From Methanobrevibacter ruminantium (GTDB lineage: Archaea > Methanobacteriota > Methanobacteria > Methanobacteriales > Methanobacteriaceae), in assembly GCA_004553595.1 (NCBI GenBank), contig SFKZ01000005.1, forward strand, positions 21,522 to 85,521: a stretch of 64,000 nt of DNA, in the 5' to 3' direction. Positions 22,892 through 30,378 of the stretch are shown here, piece by piece (within the stretch, counting starts at the first letter, position 1; the number at the start of each line of letters is the position of its first letter). Made by a program: the position numbers and the translations under genes. The notes beneath the pieces are model-generated. The model saw only the letters and a list, made by a program, of their open reading frames with translations. It did no database searches and was not told the origin of the DNA.

Positions 22892-22904
22892 TTAGGAAAA
22901 GTAA

Positions 22905-23597
22905 ATGGCAAATATTAAACGAATAACAATTGGAGGTGATACTCTTAATTTAGAAAATTATGTAGAATCATCAAGTCTTGCAGCAGTTGCTACATCTGGT
23001 AGCTATGTAGATTTGATTAACAAACCTTCAATTCCAACAAAAACAAGTGATTTGACAAATGATTCAAATTATCAGAATGCAACACAAGTAGAAGCTGCAA
23101 TTAATACAAAATTAGCTTCAGTAATGCACTATAAAGGAAGTGTTGCAACTTATGATGAACTTCCTACAGAAAATCTTGAGATAGGTGATGTTTATAATGT
23201 CACAGACACTGGCAAGAACTATGCATGGAATGGAACATCTTGGGACGAACTTGGTGGAGATATTGATTTAACAGAATACTATACAAAATCTCAAACAGAT
23301 ACTCTCTTAAGTTCAAAAGCAAACACTTCTGACTTATCGACAGTTGCTACATCTGGTTCGTATAATGATTTAACAAATAAACCTACGATTCCTACTACTA
23401 CATCTCAACTCACAAATGATAGTGGATTTATTACATCATCAGCGTTAGCTCCTTATGCTACAACGTCTCAGCTTGCAGCAAAAGCTAATAGTTCAGATGT
23501 TTATCTAAAGTCTGATACAAATACATTCACAATGACAGTAACGAATTCTTCTGATACAACTACTTCATATAATTTGATTAACGTTACTGGCTCTTAA
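22905..23597 (+). CDS. Tail fibre protein, 230 aa
   Basis: Contains two SGSY-x-DL-x-NKP-x-IPT units and two SQLTND/SDLTND units flanking HYKGSVATYDELPTENLEIGDVYNVTDTGKNYAWNGTSWDELGG, a widespread fibre module. Ends with a TSYNLINVTGS strand. Ribosome site AGGAAAAG. Part of the contiguous fibre array. Confidence 0.67.
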   Translation: MANIKRITIGGDTLNLENYVESSSLAAVATSGSYVDLINKPSIPTKTSDLTNDSNYQNATQVEAAINTKLASVMHYKGSVATYDELPTENLEIGDVYNVTDTGKNYAWNGTSWDELGGDIDLTEYYTKSQTDTLLSSKANTSDLSTVATSGSYNDLTNKPTIPTTTSQLTNDSGFITSSALAPYATTSQLAAKANSSDVYLKSDTNTFTMTVTNSSDTTTSYNLINVTGS

Positions 23598-23615
23598 AAT
23601 TTATAGGAGGCTAGA

Positions 23616-23813
23616 ATGTCAAATATCAAAAAGATTACTGTAGGACAAGATTCGTTAGTCAGTTATGTTGAAATTATTTTGAATAGTAACGGAAAGTGGA
23701 CATCTGAATATACACTTGATGAAATCAAGACTTTATATGAGTCTGGTTCTGAAATTATTTTAGTTTTACAAAATGGTGTAACAGTCCATTGTTCAGAAAT
23801 TTATTTTCAATAA
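23616..23813 (+). CDS. Small fibre-associated protein, 65 aa
   Basis: MSNIKKITVGQDSLVSYVEI resembles the start of the 22905 protein (MANIKRITIGGDTL), so this may be a short paralogue or a chaperone-like piece. AGGAGG ribosome site. No other motif. Confidence 0.55.
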   Translation: MSNIKKITVGQDSLVSYVEIILNSNGKWTSEYTLDEIKTLYESGSEIILVLQNGVTVHCSEIYFQ

Positions 23814-23826
23814 GAGTCATAGTTAA

Positions 23827-24267
23827 ATGAGTATATCAAATGCAAGAATAATCATAGATGGTCTTTCTAATCAGAATCTTAAAAGAGATGAATTTTTGTT
23901 GAATTCTGATGGAACATGGTCAAATAATACTCAATATAATCTTGCAAACTCAGACGAATTATCAAATGTTGCTTTTACAGGTTCTTACAATGATTTAACT
24001 GATAAACCGTCTTCTTCAAATTATACAGCTGGAAATCACATTGATATTACAGATAATGTAATTAGTGCTCAAGGATATGTTCATTCAGAAAGCTCGGTTC
24101 CTTCATCTCAAGTAACTCAAGTTGTGACGAATGACATGATAGCTACTGGAACTATCACAGCAGATAAATTTGCAACAGGAGAAGTTTTAAAACTTACGTT
24201 ATCTACATCTGATATTGGAGAAGGTTCACCTCTTGCTTCTAATACTCTTTATGGAGTATATAAATAA
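23827..24267 (+). CDS. Tail fibre protein, 146 aa
   Basis: FLLNSDGTWSNN, FTGSYNDLTDKPSSSNYTAGNHIDITDNVISAQ and VTNDMIATGTITADKFATGEV are familiar phage fibre segments. No clear Shine-Dalgarno, so probably coupled to the gene before it. Stop overlaps the next ATG by one base. Confidence 0.65.
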   Translation: MSISNARIIIDGLSNQNLKRDEFLLNSDGTWSNNTQYNLANSDELSNVAFTGSYNDLTDKPSSSNYTAGNHIDITDNVISAQGYVHSESSVPSSQVTQVVTNDMIATGTITADKFATGEVLKLTLSTSDIGEGSPLASNTLYGVYK

Positions 24268-25433
24268 TGGCGACTTTTGTATCGGGATTATATGTTGGAA
24301 CATTTGGAAGTAGAACACTCAATATTAATGTGTCTGGTAACATTTCTCGAAATGGAACTACAGTCACACTAACTAGTATCAGTTGTTATCTCTATGCAGC
24401 AAATGGTGGCACCTGGTATGCTGCAGACCCAAGAACTTGGGGTCTAAGAGCTCCTGGTGGAGAAGCTGTATCAACTTCTGTCCCATATTCTCCTTCAACA
24501 GGCTCAAGAACATTTTCACTTCCTAACCTGTCTTTCTACTTAGCTAACTCATCTACATCTTGCACAATGTATGTGACAGGACCCGATGGTAGTTTTGCAT
24601 TCACGCTTAGTGGTATTCCACAAGGTGCTGTTGCTCCATCTGGACTAAGTGTTTCTATCTCATCAATTGCTGATACTGGTGCATCTTTCTCTGTTTCACT
24701 TTCATCTTATGGGACACCAAGCTCAGCAGATGGACGTTATATCGAAGCTGCTATTATGGGGCAATCTACATACGGTGGAAAATACCGTTATGACACTGCT
24801 ACGGCCAAGACTAACGCTACGATTACGGTTAATAACAGCTCAAAAACAAATAGTTCAAACCCATTGACTATTGTTCCAAACACTCAATATTGGTATGGAG
24901 CATATGCTACTAACACTTCATTATCAATTTCTAAAGTTCAAGGAACATTTGTTACTCGTCCTGCTTACATTACTAGCATCACAGCTAATGATGTCGGACA
25001 AGGTGAAGTGTATTTTACTGTTAACCATGCATCAGAAGGCTCTGCAGATACGGTAGTAACAGAATTTTCTTATGACCAAAAAACATGGCAAACAGTATCA
25101 GATGAATTTAATCTTTCATTGTCTGGACAAACTACTTTATATGTTCGTCGTTCGAATAAAACTGGCTCAACTCCAGTCTTTTCAATATCCGTCACACCTA
25201 GCACTAGAGTAAAGCTATACGGTTCAGTTAATAATCAAGCTCAAGAGATAAAGAAACTCTACGGGTCAGTCAATGGTCAGTCAGTTCGAATTCGTAAACT
25301 CTATGCTTCAGTAAATGGGAGAAGTAAATTAATATTCGTTGAGAGCAATAATCCATGGTCTTCTCGTGGATCTGGCACTGCTGGAGACCCATATGTTATA
25401 TCAGCTAGCTATGGAGATACGATTTCACGATGA
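24267..25433 (+). CDS. Tail fibre with fibronectin-like domains and SVNG repeats
   Basis: 388 residues. A beta-rich N-terminus, then fibronectin-III-like modules (PSGLSVSISSIADTGASFSV...TQYWYGAYAT; ITSITANDVGQGEVYFTV). Near residue 310 are three tandem copies of (K)LYGSVNxQxxxI (LYGSVNNQAQEI, LYGSVNGQSVRI, LYASVNGRSKLI), then GSGTAGDPYVISASYGDT. These tandem units are known from fibre-like proteins of gut phages. Confidence 0.67.
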   Translation: MATFVSGLYVGTFGSRTLNINVSGNISRNGTTVTLTSISCYLYAANGGTWYAADPRTWGLRAPGGEAVSTSVPYSPSTGSRTFSLPNLSFYLANSSTSCTMYVTGPDGSFAFTLSGIPQGAVAPSGLSVSISSIADTGASFSVSLSSYGTPSSADGRYIEAAIMGQSTYGGKYRYDTATAKTNATITVNNSSKTNSSNPLTIVPNTQYWYGAYATNTSLSISKVQGTFVTRPAYITSITANDVGQGEVYFTVNHASEGSADTVVTEFSYDQKTWQTVSDEFNLSLSGQTTLYVRRSNKTGSTPVFSISVTPSTRVKLYGSVNNQAQEIKKLYGSVNGQSVRIRKLYASVNGRSKLIFVESNNPWSSRGSGTAGDPYVISASYGDTISR

Positions 25434-25445
25434 GAAAGGATAAGA

Positions 25446-25718
25446 ATGGCAGCAGAGATTTGGACTTTTAGTGTAAGTTCATTAGCAAATGGATTAAAAA
25501 TTGCTTTGCCTACTTCAACAACGGTATATTATAAAATAGTTCTTCCATCTACATTAGGTGGAAACAATGATAGAGTGGATATTGACATAAGTTCTTCGTG
25601 CATGGAGAGCGGAAGTAAGTTGAGTATTTCCGGCAACTGTAATGTTAGTGGTGCTAAGGCAGTTACATTCGCATATAATGATACGTCGGTTAGAATCGTA
25701 GAATGGTCAGTAGGGTAA
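25446..25718 (+). CDS. Small fibre-tip-like protein, 90 aa
   Basis: Beta-rich (WTFSVSSLANGLKIALPTSTTVYYKIVLP...RIVEWSVG), with AAAGGATAAGA before the ATG. Its position right after the SVNG-repeat fibre suggests a tip or accessory domain. Codon choice (ATA, TCG, GTA) starts to differ from the preceding genes. Confidence 0.55.
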   Translation: MAAEIWTFSVSSLANGLKIALPTSTTVYYKIVLPSTLGGNNDRVDIDISSSCMESGSKLSISGNCNVSGAKAVTFAYNDTSVRIVEWSVG

Positions 25719-25732
25719 AATAAAGGAGAGCT

Positions 25733-26317
25733 ATGGCTACATATATTAAAACACTCAAAGAAGACAATGGTGATATTACATATCCCCAAACAAAGGCAGG
25801 GGCCGTCCTATTAAACAATGGCTCTGACCTTGAGACTGAACTTTCTCAGTATGTGACGGCGGAAGACATCGCGTCCACCTCCGCTCTCACTCCACCTGTC
25901 CAGACTAATATGATTGCAAATGGTGCCGTAACGTCAGATAAGATAAATTGGACGACAATGAGTCATGTGTCTAGCATTAGCTCGTCTACTGTTATAGATG
26001 TTCGCCAAGCCGACACGATACTCTGTGCGGTAACTATACCAGAGACTGGTGTATATTATGCGTCAGCTGTTATCGACCCAAACCTTCTAGGAAATGATGT
26101 TGGTGACGCAACTGTGTTCCTAGCGCTGAATGGAGGCTATATAGCAGGCTCGCAGGTATTTTTTAATAACCCATCTAAAGCGTGGTTCTTTGGAGGGTGT
26201 CAAGTGTCTGCAATAGTATCTTGCAATAAAGGCGATAGGATACAAATCTGTGGTAAAAGTGGAACAAACCATTGGCAAACTAACAGATTCAGGCTGGACG
26301 CTTTCAGAATTGGCTAG
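25733..26317 (+). CDS. Tail fibre tip, 194 aa, atypical codon use
   Basis: MATYIKTLKEDNGDITYPQTKAGAVLLNNGSDLETEL followed by IANGAVTSDKINW is a classical fibre neck. The C-terminal ~120 residues form a jelly-roll-like receptor-binding head with VFLALNGGYIAGSQVFFNN and CNKGDRIQICGKSG. AAAGGAG ribosome site. The coding sequence is richer in G+C, CTA, ATA, AGG and TCG codons than the genes to its left, suggesting recent acquisition. Confidence 0.66.
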   Translation: MATYIKTLKEDNGDITYPQTKAGAVLLNNGSDLETELSQYVTAEDIASTSALTPPVQTNMIANGAVTSDKINWTTMSHVSSISSSTVIDVRQADTILCAVTIPETGVYYASAVIDPNLLGNDVGDATVFLALNGGYIAGSQVFFNNPSKAWFFGGCQVSAIVSCNKGDRIQICGKSGTNHWQTNRFRLDAFRIG

Positions 26318-26350
26318 TTCTCGCCCAATATCCTGTGCGTCTTTAATTGT

Positions 26351-26356
26351 TATAAT
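26351..26356 (+). promoter_or_regulatory. Extended -10 promoter for fibre gene
   Basis: TGT-TATAAT with start predicted near 26363; AAGGAG lies 12 nt before the ATG at 26383, a slightly long spacing. Confidence 0.5.
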
Positions 26357-26382
26357 TGATGTATAAGGAGTTTTGAAATTAT

Positions 26383-27054
26383 ATGGCAAAAGCAGTTACA
26401 TTAAAGAATAGCAACAATGAAGAAGTATATCCAGTAACGGATATTAGTCTCGTTAACGGAGAATTGAATGGTGCAAGAATTGTTAACGCATCTGTTGGTT
26501 CAGACAAACTTACTCAGAATGCTGTTTGGACCGAGAATATAAAAGATGGAGCTGTTACACAAAATAAGATTTCTGGTGGGTGGAAACTTATTGGTGAAGC
26601 GAATGGAAGCAATAGGACTAATCTGCCAGTATACCTAGACAAAGTATATAAAACAGGAACGTTCAAAGTCATAGCAAGTGGTCAGTGCAACGAAGAAGGC
26701 TGGGTTGATTTAAGAGCCTATAGTGGAACAAAGGTGGGAGAGGCAACCCTAATACATACAAGTTTTGCTCTAGTTAGTTTTGCTGGAACTGCAGTGAATG
26801 GCTATGGCATTGACGATAATACAGGTAATTTTATTGCAGCAGGAACAGGCAGAGCATATCTAGCATTTAGCACCGAGGCTACATCTAGCAACTCTGGAAA
26901 TAACTGGAGAACATGGAATTTCCAGTTCGGATGTGGGACATGGGGAAGGATTGGCACGGTTAGGGAGTCTAACAGTTATAATAAAACAGCATTTAGCCTA
27001 GACTCTAATAAACCTATGTTCGATGCTCATATTGAAGTTTGGTGGCACGAATAG
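26383..27054 (+). CDS. Tail fibre tip, 223 aa
   Basis: MAKAVTLKNSNNEEVYPVTDISLVNGELNGARI, then VGSDKLTQNAVWTENIKDGAVTQNKISGG is a fibre neck analogous to the 25733 gene, followed by a different beta-sandwich head (WKLIGEANGSNRTNLPVYLD...FQFGCGTWGRIGT). Shares the atypical codon use of the previous gene, so the two may have arrived together as a host-range cassette. Confidence 0.64.
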   Translation: MAKAVTLKNSNNEEVYPVTDISLVNGELNGARIVNASVGSDKLTQNAVWTENIKDGAVTQNKISGGWKLIGEANGSNRTNLPVYLDKVYKTGTFKVIASGQCNEEGWVDLRAYSGTKVGEATLIHTSFALVSFAGTAVNGYGIDDNTGNFIAAGTGRAYLAFSTEATSSNSGNNWRTWNFQFGCGTWGRIGTVRESNSYNKTAFSLDSNKPMFDAHIEVWWHE

Positions 27055-27125
27055 ATAGATTGATAGTAAATGAAATTGACATAAAGAACGACAAGAGAAA
27101 TGTCAGAAGATTAAGATTCTTATGG

Positions 27126-27131
27126 TATAAT
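27126..27131 (+). promoter_or_regulatory. Extended -10 promoter, near-leaderless
   Basis: TGG-TATAAT; start predicted about 5 nt before the ATG at 27143. No Shine-Dalgarno. Confidence 0.55.
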
Positions 27132-27142
27132 ATTTATTAATT

Positions 27143-27529
27143 ATGAGTGGTAAAGTTAAAGAGAAAATCTTTTCTCTTAAAAATATTCCTAAGATTGTGA
27201 AAGATACTGCTGCCGTTATTACAGCAATTGGTGTAATTACTGGAGCACTTATTACATGCTCATCTTTTATTGGTTCTAAAATTACAGAATCTGTAGATAA
27301 AAAATTAGACAATATTTCTGGACAACTAGACAATATTGAATTAAATTCAACTAGAACTCAGCTTCTTACTTTAATGAGCAACTATCCTGACAATAAAAGT
27401 GAAATTTTAAAAGTAGCTTATCACTATTTTAAAGAACTTGACGGTGACTGGTATATGTCAGAACTCTTTGATGAATGGGCTAAAGAAAGAAACATTGATG
27501 TTTCTCACATAATGACTATTGAAAAATAG
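27143..27529 (+). CDS. Membrane-anchored lysis-module protein
   Basis: 128 residues: basic N-terminus, one membrane helix (about residues 22-45, AAVITAIGVITGALITCSSFIG), a short coiled coil (SVDKKLDNISGQLDNIE) and a helical domain ending HYFKELDGDWYMSELFDEWAKERNI. This type is regularly found beside holin/endolysin genes in Gram-positive phages. Could be a holin-like or lysis-timing protein; that is inferred from position. Confidence 0.62.
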   Translation: MSGKVKEKIFSLKNIPKIVKDTAAVITAIGVITGALITCSSFIGSKITESVDKKLDNISGQLDNIELNSTRTQLLTLMSNYPDNKSEILKVAYHYFKELDGDWYMSELFDEWAKERNIDVSHIMTIEK

Positions 27530-27540
27530 TCTCTTTTTTT
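27514..27540 (+). terminator. Terminator within end of the lysis-module gene
   Basis: GACTATT-GAAA-AATAGTC followed by TCTTTTTTT. The stem uses the last codons and stop of the 27143 gene. Confidence 0.82.
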
Positions 27541-27580
27541 ATCTGTGGTATATTTTAAATAACAAATAATGGAGACACAT

Positions 27581-28933
27581 ATGAACGAAATTTTGATGTG
27601 TGTAGCTGCATCAGGTATTTTCTTTGGAGCTATGGCATTACGAGGCATTTTCGGATATCTCAAAAATAAGAAAATTTCTCTTGACGATGTTAAATTTGAT
27701 TGGAAGAAATTTCTTACTGGTTCTATAAAACCTGTTCTTTTGACATTGTCAATTGGCGCATTAGCAGCACTTATTATTGCTTTTCTAACATTAGTTGATT
27801 CTTCTGGAATTGAAGTTCAGGGACTTGAACAAATATCTATTCATAATTTCTTATTAGGACTATTCATTGCTGATATTGGTGCAATTGGATATGCAATAAA
27901 AGAAGGATTAGTTGCTTTTGGACTTTCAGAAAAACAAATTCTTCAAATTCGAGAAACTGCATCAAATGGTGAAACAGGGCTTTCAATTGGAATTGATTCT
28001 GAAGGAAATATTATTGCATCTCCAGAAACAGTAACACCAAAATCAGACAAAGAATTATTAAATGAAGATGGTGCTGGTGTTGATGATGGTGAAGAGGTAA
28101 AAGTTGATGAAGAACCAGGCAAAGGTGCAGCTTGGGTTAATACTTATCCAGAACCATATCGTTCTCGACCAAAAGACAGTTTAATTGACCCATCAACTTG
28201 CTATTCAAGAGAATGCGTTTCATATTGTGCTTGGAAAATCTGTGAAGCAACTGGTTCTTGGCCAAAAAGAACTGGTGATATGAATGCAAAAAGTTGGGTT
28301 TATAGATTGCCAAGCTGGGGCTATAATAGAGTAAGTGCTCCTCAAAACGGTGGTTGTTATGTTGGTGTTCTTACATCTGGAAAATACGGACATGTTGTCT
28401 GGTTTGAAGGTGGAAACACAATTTCAGAATACAATTACAACTCTGCAGGAAATTATACTGTAAGAAATATTAATCTTGGACAATATCAATGGTTCCAAGT
28501 AAAAGCTGCACCAGCACCAGCTCCAGCTCCAACGCCTACTCCAACAAATTTCAAAGTTGGTGACAATGTTACTCTCATTAATTGGGTTGATTATAACGGA
28601 AACAAACTTGCAAAAACTAGAGATTATTACACAATTTCAGAAATTAATGGAAATCGTGCAGTTCTAAAATCTGGAAATGTTGTTTATGCAGCAGTAAATA
28701 CTTCTAATCTTAAAAGTTATAATGGTTCTTCAAAACAAAATAATTCTCCGAAAATAGGTGATAGAGTTCTTACATCTGCAACAAAAGATAGAAATGGTGT
28801 GAATCTTAATTTGAGAATTATTAATGATGGTCAGTCTGTATGGAATTCTACAGATGGAAAAGGTTATGCAATCCTTGTTAAAGGAAAAACTATAAGATGT
28901 GCAGTTCCAGCTTCAAGCTTAAGGAAAGCCTAG
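27581..28933 (+). CDS. Endolysin: three-helix membrane domain + CHAP + two SH3-like repeats
   Basis: 450 residues from the ATG served by GGAG at 27571; an in-frame ATG at 27569 overlaps that site. Three hydrophobic helices lie at about 3-25, 48-72 and 88-115 (the last ends AIKEGLVAFGL), then an acidic linker. A CHAP amidase/peptidase domain follows (catalytic Cys in CYSRECVSYCAWK, His in GKYGHVVWFEG, NYN-type end), then an Ala-Pro linker and two SH3-like cell-wall modules (KVGDNVTLINWVD...; KIGDRVLTSATKD...). The membrane part resembles a holin fused to a lysin. Confidence 0.83.
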   Translation: MNEILMCVAASGIFFGAMALRGIFGYLKNKKISLDDVKFDWKKFLTGSIKPVLLTLSIGALAALIIAFLTLVDSSGIEVQGLEQISIHNFLLGLFIADIGAIGYAIKEGLVAFGLSEKQILQIRETASNGETGLSIGIDSEGNIIASPETVTPKSDKELLNEDGAGVDDGEEVKVDEEPGKGAAWVNTYPEPYRSRPKDSLIDPSTCYSRECVSYCAWKICEATGSWPKRTGDMNAKSWVYRLPSWGYNRVSAPQNGGCYVGVLTSGKYGHVVWFEGGNTISEYNYNSAGNYTVRNINLGQYQWFQVKAAPAPAPAPTPTPTNFKVGDNVTLINWVDYNGNKLAKTRDYYTISEINGNRAVLKSGNVVYAAVNTSNLKSYNGSSKQNNSPKIGDRVLTSATKDRNGVNLNLRIINDGQSVWNSTDGKGYAILVKGKTIRCAVPASSLRKA

Positions 28934-28969
28934 ATGATAAGAATCTGTCTTACATAATGTTTTAAAAGA

Positions 28970-28993
28970 AGAGGGAAAATTCCCTCTCTTTTT
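28970..28993 (+). terminator. Terminator after endolysin
   Basis: AGAGGGA-AAAT-TCCCTCT followed by CTTTTT. Confidence 0.85.
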
Positions 28994-29088
28994 AATCTGA
29001 GTGAATAATTATTTATTCATTTAGATTAGGAAGAAATTCCTAGCACATTATAAGTTCGTTTTGCTCAAACAAATAGGGAGGTGATGTT

Positions 29089-29451
29089 ATGAGCAAGAAA
29101 ATAAAATATAGAAGAATCTGCACTTATTCGAACTCAACAAATAAGCATCATCTTTTATTTCAGGGTAGGCACTGGAAATCTGGATATGCTAAGATGTTAA
29201 GAGACAATTTTATTTTTGAGATTCCTATTTGCATTCATCAAAATCTTCATAATCACGTTTTATTTGATGTTCCAGTTCCTGATGGACAAGAACTGTCTAA
29301 AATGTGGAAAGATTTTGAGAGAGAAAAACCAGAATTCAGTGATATCATTTCTGGAATTAAGTGGCTAATTTCTCATTCTGAAGATGAAAAATTCTGCAGT
29401 GCAATGAAAAAACAGTTAGATTTCTTCTATAACGAACTCTACGGGCAGTAA
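29089..29451 (+). CDS. Conserved phage protein, His-rich (HNH-like pattern)
   Basis: 120 residues. NKHHLLFQGRHW and IPICIHQNLHNHVLFDVPVPDG contain regularly spaced histidines suggestive of a metal-binding beta-beta-alpha nuclease-like core, but the canonical HNH spacing is not complete. Very strong ribosome site GGGAGGTGAT. Stands alone between two terminators. Function uncertain. Confidence 0.6.
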   Translation: MSKKIKYRRICTYSNSTNKHHLLFQGRHWKSGYAKMLRDNFIFEIPICIHQNLHNHVLFDVPVPDGQELSKMWKDFEREKPEFSDIISGIKWLISHSEDEKFCSAMKKQLDFFYNELYGQ

Positions 29452-29467
29452 ACTACTGCCCATTTTT
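29443..29467 (+). terminator. Terminator overlapping gene end
   Basis: GGGCAGT-AAACT-ACTGCCC followed by ATTTTT; the 5' arm contains the stop-proximal codons. Confidence 0.87.
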
Positions 29468-29478
29468 ATAAAAAAGTA

Positions 29479-29507
29479 TTTACTTTTTATTGATTATATG
29501 ATAATAT
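29479..29507 (+). promoter_or_regulatory. Palindromic-class promoter
   Basis: AAAAGTATTTACTTTT (29472-29487), -35 TTTACT (29479-29484), 17-nt spacer, -10 TAATAT (29502-29507). Followed by GCAAAGGAGC. Confidence 0.78.
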
Positions 29508-29537
29508 TTAAATATAAACTAATAGCAAAGGAGCTGA

Positions 29538-29708
29538 ATGAAAAAGATTAAATATTATACTTTAGAAAATACAGACGGACATGTTTATTGTGGTGCTAGC
29601 ACTCTTAAAATAGCAAAGAAAATTTGTTCAGAATTCTCAAATGAAGGAATTTGCTATGAAAGAATTGTTGGAAAAACTACTAAAAAATTTAAATTTATGT
29701 GGATTTAA
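29538..29708 (+). CDS. Small protein, 56 aa
   Basis: MKKIKYYTLENTDGHVYCGASTLKIAKKICSEF...; small alpha/beta protein of unknown family. Placed by the GCAAAGGAGC ribosome cassette 5 nt before the ATG and the promoter above. First of three genes ending in a repeat-family terminator. Confidence 0.68.
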   Translation: MKKIKYYTLENTDGHVYCGASTLKIAKKICSEFSNEGICYERIVGKTTKKFKFMWI

Positions 29709-29710
29709 TT

Positions 29711-29956
29711 ATGGAAGAATATTCAATATCAAAACAAGAAAGAGAAGCTCTTGAACATATTAAAAGAAATATTCAAGATGAAACAGTTTCTTTAGAAGAA
29801 ATCATTTATCTTCAAAGTCATTTAGAAGAAATTTTTATCTTAAAAGATTCAGAACTTGCTCAATTCGCTGGATTAGATGAACAAGGCTTTCAAAAATATG
29901 ACAACTATTATGATTATTGCTTAGCAGAAGAAAAAGGAGAATTTGAAAATGAGTAA
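29711..29956 (+). CDS. Acidic helical protein, 81 aa
   Basis: Starts two bases after the previous stop, so probably coupled. Helical and acidic (KQEREALEHIKRNIQDETVSLEEIIYLQSHLEEIF). Family unknown. An in-frame TTG at 29699 is disregarded because it lies in the preceding gene. Confidence 0.6.
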   Translation: MEEYSISKQEREALEHIKRNIQDETVSLEEIIYLQSHLEEIFILKDSELAQFAGLDEQGFQKYDNYYDYCLAEEKGEFENE

Positions 29957-30263
29957 TGATGATATAGAATTGACAGAACTTGAAGAAGAAGTTCATCGAA
30001 TGGCTGAAATAGCAGAAGAATTATATGAAAAAGAACTTGACTGCTGTTCATATAAATATGCAACAATCGTTAATAAAATGAAAGATTGGATTGGAAACAG
30101 TTCACCATTAGCTGACTATTTAGAAGAATATTTTGAAGAGAAATATCGAAATGTATATCAAGAAATTAATAACAATAATCTATGTTTTAATTATGCAGTT
30201 GTAATTGAATTGCTTGATATTTCAGAATTAGATGATGCAATTCATGATATTATAGATGAATAA
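29949..30263 (+). CDS. Acidic helical protein, 104 aa
   Basis: ATG with GGAG 8-9 nt upstream, overlapping the previous gene by 8 nt. Strongly acidic (TELEEEVHRMAEIAEELYEKEL), all helical, with a possible coiled coil. Family unknown. Last gene of this cassette. Confidence 0.6.
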   Translation: MSNDDIELTELEEEVHRMAEIAEELYEKELDCCSYKYATIVNKMKDWIGNSSPLADYLEEYFEEKYRNVYQEINNNNLCFNYAVVIELLDISELDDAIHDIIDE

Positions 30264-30282
30264 ATAAACTATCTTCTCTGGA

Positions 30283-30310
30283 TTCACCAGATGACTTCTG
30301 GTGAATTTTT
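30283..30310 (+). terminator. Repeat-family terminator
   Basis: TTCACCAGA (30283-30291), loop TGACT, TCTGGTGAA (30297-30305), then TTTTT. Confidence 0.87.
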
Positions 30311-30339
30311 ATTGATTAAGTTATATTTTATATGGTTGG

Positions 30340-30345
30340 TATAAT
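30340..30345 (+). promoter_or_regulatory. Extended -10 promoter for the tape measure operon
   Basis: TGG-TATAAT, 7 nt before an ATG at 30353. That ATG opens an 8-codon reading frame (MKCKTGEF) whose stop overlaps the GTG start of the tape measure gene. Confidence 0.58.
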
Positions 30346-30378
30346 TTAATCAATGAAATGTAAAACCGGAGAGTTTTA

